From contig CAZVJW010000018.1 in NCBI GenBank assembly GCA_964627535.1, positions 6,899 to 70,898 of the forward strand: a stretch of DNA of 64,000 bases, given 5' to 3'. The position numbers and the translations under genes were made by a program. This document shows positions 33,015-41,000 of this stretch, piece by piece. The notes under the pieces were generated by a model. It did no database searches. It saw only the letters and a program-made list of their open reading frames with translations, and was not told where the DNA came from. Every line of letters begins with the position of its first letter. The stretch's first letter is position 1. This stretch comes from UBA1447 sp964627535. Lineage in GTDB: Bacteria; Bacillota; Clostridia; Oscillospirales; Acutalibacteraceae.

Positions 33015-36000
33015 ATGAAAAACGTAAAAAGACTTTTGGGTATGCTGTTGGTCATGGTTATGGTTGTCTCAAGCGTTGGCATAGGGCTTGGTACGAAAAC
33101 CTTTAAGGCAGTGGTTCCGGCAGATAAGTCTGCCAGCCAAGCCGGTGCTTTGCCGGCTGCGGTCACCTTTTATGTGCCCGAAACAATTTATTTAACACCT
33201 TCACTAACTACAGCAACAACATTCCAATACTATGTTGACAGCAACTCAAACGGAACTCTTGATAACAGCAAGGCTAAAACAACGGGAACCGTTTATTTTA
33301 ATTGCGACAGCGCAACCGCTGTTTCAATTGCCTGTTCGGGGGCAAGTTACAGTATGGGTACAACCACCGGCTCAACAACAGTTAATACCACAATAACATC
33401 AGGAACATTGTTGTCCGGATTAAGTCAAGGCGCGGTAAGCACTTTAACATGGACGGCAACGTATACTGTCGCAGGGCAAACCATGACCGCAATAGCCTAT
33501 ACGGTTTGTTATGCGCCGAAAATTGAACCTATCGGAGTCGCAAACGGTCTATATAACAATGGCGTCGGTTTTGCAATATACAAAGCGAAGTTGGAAGGGT
33601 TTGCTTATGTAAGCGGTGTGCAGGGGTTTAGCAGCGGCGGAATGAACCGTTTTCGTGTACATACCGATATGTACGTTTGTCCTTTGCTTGGTGTTGTTTC
33701 AGAGCCTACCGGCAATATGTATAACTCCTCTTGGTTGTTAGGATATTCGGGTGGGGTTAACATTGGTTATTTGGCAGACCCTGCCGACCAACTTACAGTT
33801 ATTCGCAACAGCCCGACCGGGACATTGACCGTTGACACAAGCCGGTATTCGGACCTTAACCAGGTTCCGAATTTAACCTGTGGGCTTGTCATTACCAATT
33901 TAAGTCAAGTGAAAGGATGGTTTGCTTATTATATTACCAACTATAACAACGGAACAACATATCTGAACGATTGTTTTTTATATACCAACCTTGAGCAAAA
34001 CGACGCATTTCGTGATCACGGAGCAACCGGAAATGACTATGCAGAACCATATTTAGGCAGTGCATGTTTGCCGCAATCCTTATCAACGGGCATAAAATTT
34101 GGCGGACAAACCGGTGTAAATGTGTATAGCCAACCATTATCGACGGCAGACGGTACGCAGCTTATGAGAATGAAGGCTGCTGCCTGGGCACAAAACATAA
34201 CAAACATGACCAAGTGGAACTGTATTATTATGCTTGTTAACACGGAAATCACAAGGTCCAACAAAACGGCTCTCCGCACGGCTATCCGAACATATACAAA
34301 TTACGGTCTTCAGTCATCGGACTATACAGCGGGGACATGGACAACATTTTCAAACGCGCTTTCCGCAGCGGCCGCAAACCTGGGCAACCCCACAGCCTCC
34401 GCTGTCGCGACAACCACACTGGACGATGCATACAACGGGCTTGTACATAAAACATATACGGCAACAATTACACACGCCGGAACAGACGGAAATTTTTCGG
34501 AAAATGAGACAATAACCTTTAATTCGGGTGATACAGTTACCGCCAACAAGAACAGCTATAATGGCTATACGTGCCCCACAGACACTCAAACATGGACCAA
34601 TCAACGTGCCGACATAACCTTTACTTTCAACTATATACCGAACGCCACCTACTGCACGATTACCTTTGACGCTAACGGCGGTACAGGCGGCACCAGCGGT
34701 TCTATGCAATGCGGCACAATACTTACGCCGCCAAAGGTTACAAAAGAAGGCTATGTTTTTAAAGAATGGTCACCATTTGCTCCCCCGACAGTACCGGCGA
34801 CAAATACGACCTTCACTGCGCAATATATTAAAACCACCGTAATCATAACAAAGTTGGCAGAAGGCTTCAAAGTTAACATCATGGGCTGGGCTGCCGATTA
34901 CAAATATCAGATTTGGAGCTATCAAAAGATTACTGGTGATATGTTCCCGGAGAATTCATCCAATCAATGGGTATTATCCAAAGCATACACGTTAGGCAGC
35001 GCAGGGGCATTGCAGCCGGACGGAAGCATCAATTTCTTCATTGACGACTTTACTTCAGCGAGCAGCACCTATACCGTTTCGGTAAGAATTATGAACAGCA
35101 GCAATAAATTCGCCGGCGAAATAAGGGACTCATATACATCTGCGGAAGTACAGGAAGTAAAAATAACAAAGGTGCTTGTTGACGGAGATTATGCAAAAAG
35201 CATGGTTATTGAAGAGATTGAAGCGAGTTCACCGCTGGTCTTTACGGTAATCGGCAACAATATCGCAAATACTGTGTTTGATGCAACCGTGTTAGAAAGC
35301 GCTCCACAGATTACATCAATAAGCTCCAATGAGTTTTCATGGGACACATCGGCAGCGGAACCGGGCATCTACACCGTGCAGCTGACCGCAAGCAACGATG
35401 AAACCTCGGACACAATGAATGTAAAGGTACAATTGTATTCATTGAATACCAATATACAATACGGCAATATCGACGGTTTGAGCCTGCCTGAAATTGCAGA
35501 TAACTCTCTGCCGAAAACCGTTGCGATAACCCCGAGTTTCACAAACGGTACTTTCTATTATAAAATCAGCGAATCGGGCAGAGTACCGATATATACCTCC
35601 GGTCTGTTTGAGCCAACAGACAATATTCAATATACCTTTAACAAGTATGGAACTTACTTTTTTCAGGGGTTTGTAAACAGAGAGTATGAGGTTAGGATTG
35701 GCGGCAATTATGATGACGGATTTTTCAAAACGCTTGAAGTCAGCCGCAGCAAAACAGAACCGTCCTCAGCAACACTTGTGTCAAATACAAACATTGAAAA
35801 CCCCGTAGCAAAGGGAAATCAAGTAACATTTACCGCCAATGCGGCAATCGGCGGGATCGGGGATATTCCGGTACAATACTCCTTCTGGCGATATGACGCC
35901 AAAGGTTATGTGCTTGTAAAGGACTGGAGCATCGATAATACGTTGGATTGGACTCCTGCTCACGTCGGCATCTACACCATTGTAGTTCGTGCAAAGGGTG

Positions 36001-36365
36001 AAGACGCAGGCTCCTACGAAGTCTTAAAGAGTGTCCGGGTAACCGTGAACGACGATACTGACCAAATCGCGCAAGATGTGGTAATTACCCTCAATAAAGA
36101 CGAGCTTAACGCAAATGCAACAGCGAGAGTGCCGGTTAATATAATCGCCTCGGCAAACAGCTCAAACTGCGAAGACCTGTTCTACAAGTTCTATGTTTCC
36201 GATGAAGCGATGGGAACATCGGAACTGCAAGACTACTCAATTAATCAGGAATGCATATGGACCCCGAGAAAAGCAGGCACTTATACGATATCGGTGCTTG
36301 TAAAGAACGGAACATCATACGGCGCATACGATGCGATAAAAACCTTTGATATTACGGTTGACTAA
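33015..36365 (+). CDS. Large secreted protein with InlB repeat and triple-tyrosine module
   Basis: This 1116-residue secreted protein has GGAGG 6 bases before its ATG. A signal peptide spans residues 1-33. Residues 35-410 are beta-rich and Thr/Ser/Asn-rich with no family recognised. A FIVAR-like helical segment lies at about 415-480 and an InlB/Flg_new repeat (ITFDANGGTGG) at about 547-605. From about 607 to the end runs a ~510-residue module shared with the protein at 44458-46710, including YSFWRYDAKGYVLVKDW, which matches the triple-tyrosine (Y_Y_Y) domain. It has no LPXTG, SLH or membrane anchor, so the attachment is unknown. A terminator follows. Confidence 0.85.
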   Translation: MKNVKRLLGMLLVMVMVVSSVGIGLGTKTFKAVVPADKSASQAGALPAAVTFYVPETIYLTPSLTTATTFQYYVDSNSNGTLDNSKAKTTGTVYFNCDSATAVSIACSGASYSMGTTTGSTTVNTTITSGTLLSGLSQGAVSTLTWTATYTVAGQTMTAIAYTVCYAPKIEPIGVANGLYNNGVGFAIYKAKLEGFAYVSGVQGFSSGGMNRFRVHTDMYVCPLLGVVSEPTGNMYNSSWLLGYSGGVNIGYLADPADQLTVIRNSPTGTLTVDTSRYSDLNQVPNLTCGLVITNLSQVKGWFAYYITNYNNGTTYLNDCFLYTNLEQNDAFRDHGATGNDYAEPYLGSACLPQSLSTGIKFGGQTGVNVYSQPLSTADGTQLMRMKAAAWAQNITNMTKWNCIIMLVNTEITRSNKTALRTAIRTYTNYGLQSSDYTAGTWTTFSNALSAAAANLGNPTASAVATTTLDDAYNGLVHKTYTATITHAGTDGNFSENETITFNSGDTVTANKNSYNGYTCPTDTQTWTNQRADITFTFNYIPNATYCTITFDANGGTGGTSGSMQCGTILTPPKVTKEGYVFKEWSPFAPPTVPATNTTFTAQYIKTTVIITKLAEGFKVNIMGWAADYKYQIWSYQKITGDMFPENSSNQWVLSKAYTLGSAGALQPDGSINFFIDDFTSASSTYTVSVRIMNSSNKFAGEIRDSYTSAEVQEVKITKVLVDGDYAKSMVIEEIEASSPLVFTVIGNNIANTVFDATVLESAPQITSISSNEFSWDTSAAEPGIYTVQLTASNDETSDTMNVKVQLYSLNTNIQYGNIDGLSLPEIADNSLPKTVAITPSFTNGTFYYKISESGRVPIYTSGLFEPTDNIQYTFNKYGTYFFQGFVNREYEVRIGGNYDDGFFKTLEVSRSKTEPSSATLVSNTNIENPVAKGNQVTFTANAAIGGIGDIPVQYSFWRYDAKGYVLVKDWSIDNTLDWTPAHVGIYTIVVRAKGEDAGSYEVLKSVRVTVNDDTDQIAQDVVITLNKDELNANATARVPVNIIASANSSNCEDLFYKFYVSDEAMGTSELQDYSINQECIWTPRKAGTYTISVLVKNGTSYGAYDAIKTFDITVD

Positions 36366-36382
36366 ATTGATTTTGCAGCACA

Positions 36383-36412
36383 AAACCCCCGGTCAAAAAT
36401 GGCCGGGGGTTT
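36383..36412 (+). terminator. Terminator after the 1116-residue protein gene
   Basis: AAACCCCCGG pairs perfectly with CCGGGGGTTT across a 10-base loop, 18 bases after the stop. Confidence 0.8.
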
Positions 36413-36532
36413 CAATTTGCATTCTTATTGGTTCGAAGCAAACGATGAGGTTTTCAATACATGAAATTTTGATAAAACGGCTGCATCTTTGCGATTGTTA
36501 TAGCGTGTTGAGGCAGCCCTAATACTAATCGG

Positions 36533-36649
36533 CGATGAAAAGCGTTGTTAGATTTGCTATGATTTTTTGTGCTGTACAAGGCGGACGACGATGCTTTGCT
36601 GTCGCAAGGTAAGGAGGACAAAGCAGTATGGCGCAAAAAAGACCGCAAA
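36533..36649. repeat. Possible remnant of another TACTAAT-ended element
   Basis: TACTAATCGG, preceded by TAA, opens a 117-base non-coding stretch that runs directly into the family 1 element at 36650. No matching right end is seen, and the body (GTGCTGTACAAGGCGG and related GC-rich bits) does not match the other copies. The 36413-36946 interval otherwise holds no gene that I can support. Confidence 0.3.
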
Positions 36650-36752
36650 TACTAATTCACGATTAAAAACCCTCTATAAATATTAAGCAAAAGCTTTGAT
36701 TTATGCGGTTTTATGCGGATTTTTTAGTTAGGTTTTTATGAGTAAATTAGTA
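36650..36752. mobile_element. MITE-like element, family 1 (no TSD visible)
   Basis: This 103-bp copy has ends TACTAATTCACG / GTAAATTAGTA and the same body as the other family 1 copies. The flanks AAA and TAT do not match, so one side may have been rearranged with the sequence at 36533. Confidence 0.8.
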
Positions 36753-36946
36753 TATGATTCAATGCGTTTTATCGGTTGTTAGTATTAATTGGAACGGTCA
36801 GAAACAGAAACTACAATATCCTTTCGATAACGGGGTTTAAAGGCAGCATGCAAACAGGGCTTTTAGTTATTAAGAAGAGGTTGTTATAAATATCCATCGA
36901 TAGGTAAAACTCGTCACCAATAATTCCCATTAGCAACAATAATTAG

Positions 36947-36975
36947 TTGACAGCAGAGACCATATATGTTACTAT
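36947..36975 (+). promoter_or_regulatory. Promoter, probably of the TetR-type regulator
   Basis: TTGACA (36947-36952), 17-base spacer and TACTAT (36970-36975) with an extended -10 TGT. The next gene is the TetR regulator about 210 bases downstream, with the 59-bp repeat in its leader. Confidence 0.55.
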
Positions 36976-37100
36976 TTATAAGGTCAAATTTTTACATAAT
37001 TACTGTATAATTACGAATCAGTCTTACAAAATGTACGGGTTCGCATATATTTTACTCCGATAGGGATATAATGTTTAAATGAAAAGTAATTTTCAGTTAA

Positions 37101-37159
37101 TACTATTCTGCATTAAAAATGTAGATACATTTTATCTGTCTTTTGAACGGAGAATAGTA
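37101..37159. repeat. 59-bp inverted-ended element related to the nested insertion
   Basis: Ends TACTATTCTGC and GGAGAATAGTA are inverted (10 of 11 bases) and match the ends of the ~30-bp sequence nested in three family 1 elements. The flanks are TAA and TAG. It lies in the leader of the TetR gene. Confidence 0.6.
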
Positions 37160-37183
37160 TAGTTAATTGTCAAGGAGAAATTT

Positions 37184-37768
37184 ATGTCAAAAAATGAAGA
37201 CCCAAGGGTGAAAAGAACGAAGAAACTGTTGCGGCAGGGGTTAATCGAACTCATCCATCAAAAGCCGGTTGCGGAGATCACGGTAAAAGAGCTGGCAGAG
37301 CATATAGACATCAATCGCGGCACCTTTTACAGGTACTACAAAGATGTGCACGATTTGGTCAGTCAACTCGAGAATAAGGCGGCACACGATTTTCAGGCGA
37401 TTGTAAACAAACCGGTATGTAATGATATTGAGACTTACCCAGAACCGCTGTTGATTCATATATTTGACTATGTCAGAGCAAACGCGGATATAAGCGCGGT
37501 ATTGCTCGGGAAAAACGGCAACAGAGAATTTGTTTGCAATATGCGGGATATTTTAAAAGGACAAGCTTTTAAAAACTTTGAAGAAATTGTTGTTCTTGAA
37601 AATCCGAGGCTGCTGGGGTATTATACTGCGTTTGTCGGGGATGGCTGTATCAGTATGATTAGCAATTGGCTTGAACATGGCATGGTGGAAACATCCGAAA
37701 ATATGGCGGAAATAATAATCAATATGGTTCCTAATGCACATCAATCTATTCAAATAACCAAAACTTGA
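37184..37768 (+). CDS. TetR/AcrR-family transcriptional regulator
   Basis: This 194-residue protein has an N-terminal TetR helix-turn-helix (residues 10-58: TVKELAEHIDINRGTFYRYYKD) and a helical C-terminal ligand/dimer domain of the type found in Firmicutes TetR proteins. AAGGAG precedes the ATG. It sits directly upstream of the large dockerin/InlB protein gene and may regulate the 38-46.7 kb surface cluster, which is inference from position. Confidence 0.9.
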   Translation: MSKNEDPRVKRTKKLLRQGLIELIHQKPVAEITVKELAEHIDINRGTFYRYYKDVHDLVSQLENKAAHDFQAIVNKPVCNDIETYPEPLLIHIFDYVRANADISAVLLGKNGNREFVCNMRDILKGQAFKNFEEIVVLENPRLLGYYTAFVGDGCISMISNWLEHGMVETSENMAEIIINMVPNAHQSIQITKT

Positions 37769-37941
37769 AACAAAGCATTTATTGTTCGGCTGCAATTAAC
37801 GAATTTTCGTTTTTTGCGGCTTATTTCTTTTTAAGATATAACCCGAAAATTTATTTTTTATTTTTATATACACTGTTTTACAACTCGGATGCTTATTGAA
37901 CACAAAGGCGAAATATGTTTAAAATGTGGGCGAAATATTGA

Positions 37942-37971
37942 TTGACAGATATAATAGCTAATTGTTAGTAT
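37942..37971 (+). promoter_or_regulatory. Promoter of the surface cluster 38024-46710
   Basis: TTGACA (37942-37947), 18-base spacer and TAGTAT (37966-37971) with an extended -10 TGT. It lies about 50 bases before the ATG at 38024. Confidence 0.65.
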
Positions 37972-38023
37972 ACATATGTGAAGATATCCTTGTTTTTTAT
38001 TTAGCAAATTTTAGGAGGAGAAT

Positions 38024-41000
38024 ATGAAAAAACGTATCTTAAGCTTGTTTTTGGTAGTATGTCTGATTATTTCAGCATTACCCAGCGGCGTTTTCGCAAG
38101 CGAAATCCTTTACGGGGATGTCAACAGCGACGGCGAAATCAACATGCGGGACGTTCTTGCTTTGAAGCGGTTTATTGCAGGCAGCGGCAACAGCATTGAC
38201 GAAATTGCCGCGGATGTCACCTGTGACAGCCTCATTGACGAAGCGGATGTAGCATTGCTGAAAAAGCAGATTGCCGGCTGGGATGTGCTTCTCGGCCTTC
38301 CTTACTTTGATGTAACCTTTAATTCCAACGGCGGAAGCGCTGTTGATGCTGTCCGGGTCAGGCAGGGCGATCTGATCGCAGCGGTACCTACTCCTGCAAA
38401 GGATAACGCTGTTTTCCTCGGATGGTTCACGGACAGCGAGCTGAATAACCAGTTCTATGCCGAGGATCCCATAATGGCGGATTTGACGCTGTACGCAAAA
38501 TACGCGGCCACCGAAAACCGGCAGCAAGCCGCGGACAACACTTTTACACTAACCGACCAGGCGCCGGCGTTATCGTTCAGCCTTCAGTGTTCCGACCCGC
38601 TCAAAAACGAGCAGGCCGTACTTAATGGCTTAACGCTTGAAAACATCGGCAACTCCGATTATATCAATCTTGTTGTCACCGGCGGCAACGGTGTTTTCAC
38701 CGTGACCGCGGACGGCGGCTTTAAAGAAGGCGCGGGTTATCAGCTCACGCTGAATGACGATACGCTGACATATGCGGACAGGGCGGCGTCCTATCGTATC
38801 TGTACCTTTACGATTGCCAAAGACGAGGTTATCGACATTGTATTGAACGATGATCTTAAATACATTCAAAGCAGTGAACTGTCCGACATCCTGTCCAACG
38901 GTCTGCCGGTGGACGAATTGGCCGTTGCCGTGCTCGGCAATACGGACATCGATGTTACCGGCAGCTTCACCTATACCGGCGCCGCAGCTCTGCAAGTTGG
39001 CGATACGCTGTGTATTTATACCAATGTGAAGCCGGAAGACCGTGACACGACTACCGATTATACAGACGATTTAATCGCGTATGTTGAGGTCACGGCCATC
39101 AACGGCACCACGGTCAGTTTTATGAGCGCCAGCGCGGAGGATGTGCTTGCGCTGCCGGATACGCTGCCGATAGAGGAAGCGGACCTGACCGTTTATGACG
39201 CGAACGGATCATTTACAGCCAATACAAGCAGCCTGGACTTTGCGCAGTATACCGAGCTTGGCCTGACTGCGCAGACCACCGTGGACAGCGGCGATTATCT
39301 TGTCATAACCGAACTGGACAGCGATGTTGTTTACGGTGAAGTGGTGAGCGTAACTGTCAACGGCGGCAGTATTGCTGTCAGTTTTTCACTGACAACTTCG
39401 GAGGAAATATTGGGCACCACGCTTGACTACTATACAGTGAACGATGTTGACGGCAATGTCCTGCTGGACGATGCCAATGTACCCGAGCTTGAACAGAAAG
39501 TTGCGGCGCAGACGGTTGAGAGCGGTTTTGCACAGGACGCGCTGAATTACCTTGCCTATGCCGCAACGCAAACAGACAGCTTCCAGAATATAACCGGTGT
39601 CGAAAACTTTATAATGAAAAATGCCGACGGTTCCGCGGTAAATCCCGGGGATATTGATTTACAACAACTGGGAGCAGTTAGTAACAGTAATGATATAACA
39701 GTTACAGCTCAAATCAGTACCAATACGCAGCATTTCGGTAAGGGGCTTCGAATCGCTGTGAGTGTAGTCGGCGTAATAGGTATTGACGTTGGGGAAGAAA
39801 ACGAAATCAGCATCGAGCTGTCCGCTACCTTTGTTGAGGAAGTGAAGGTAACCTTTACAGCCGACGGCGGGGCTGTATGGAAATGGTGGGGTATTTTCCC
39901 CTATATCAGTGACTATACGATGAACGCAAATATCGATGTCTATAATTTCACCGGCATCGGTCTCAAGGCTGTCATCACCTTGCAGGAACAGGAAGGGGAA
40001 GAAGAAACCATCGACATTTCCGATGAACTCGGAAACCTGATGGAGAGCCAAGACGAAAGCGAAATCACTGCCGGCGTGCAAAACCTCTTTGAGGCCTATG
40101 GTGAAATGCTGAAGAACGAAACGGATTATGTCACCCTTGTTGAAAAAAACCTGTTTGAGAAAAAAGGACATGTGGACAAACTCTGCATCATCGCCTACGA
40201 GTTCAAGATAGATTTTGTGGTCAACGTCAATCTCAACCTGGCGCTTGGATGCAACCTCGAATATATGAGCGGTACGCGCTACAACTTCTGGTTTGCCATC
40301 AAGGCAAAGACCGCCGGCAATTCCACCATGGACCTGATAGACGAAACCTTCAGCTTCCAGTTCTATGTCATGGGTCACTTGGGGATTCGCGTCGGTTTGA
40401 AGTTTGGATTTGCGGTTGGGCTCTTCTGCATCGATTTGGCCAGTATCGGCATCGAGGCGGAGGTGGGCGCCTATGTGGAGTTGTTCGGGTATTTCTTCTA
40501 CCAATATGATTCGGTCCGGGAACAGGGCAATTCGCAGGCCGAGACAACATCGGTCATGTGCGGAGCGCTTTATCTGGAGTTCGGCATCTACCTTGAAATA
40601 AAGTTTAAAGCACAGGCGTTCAACGAAAAATATGTATATAACCCGACGCTTTATGAACATCAGTGGCCGCTGCTTTGGGCCGGTGTACAAATTAATGTCT
40701 ATGACTTCGGCTATCTCCAGCCGCCGGAGGATGATGTAGTTCTCATCAAGGACGTAACAAGCCTTGAACTGCCGGACAGCATACGCTATATGAACTGTTT
40801 GGATCTGAAGGAAGGCGACCTGTCGGTTAACGAATACGGGCTGGAAAAATTCTATTACAGCCTTTCCAACAACAAGTTTACACTGAATGAAGCGACAGGC
40901 GTTGTCACGGTAACGGTTCCGGATAATGTCCGTTATATGGAGTGCGACCTGACCATCACATGGAAGTCGGATAAACTGGCGTTTTCCAGCAACGGGTTGA

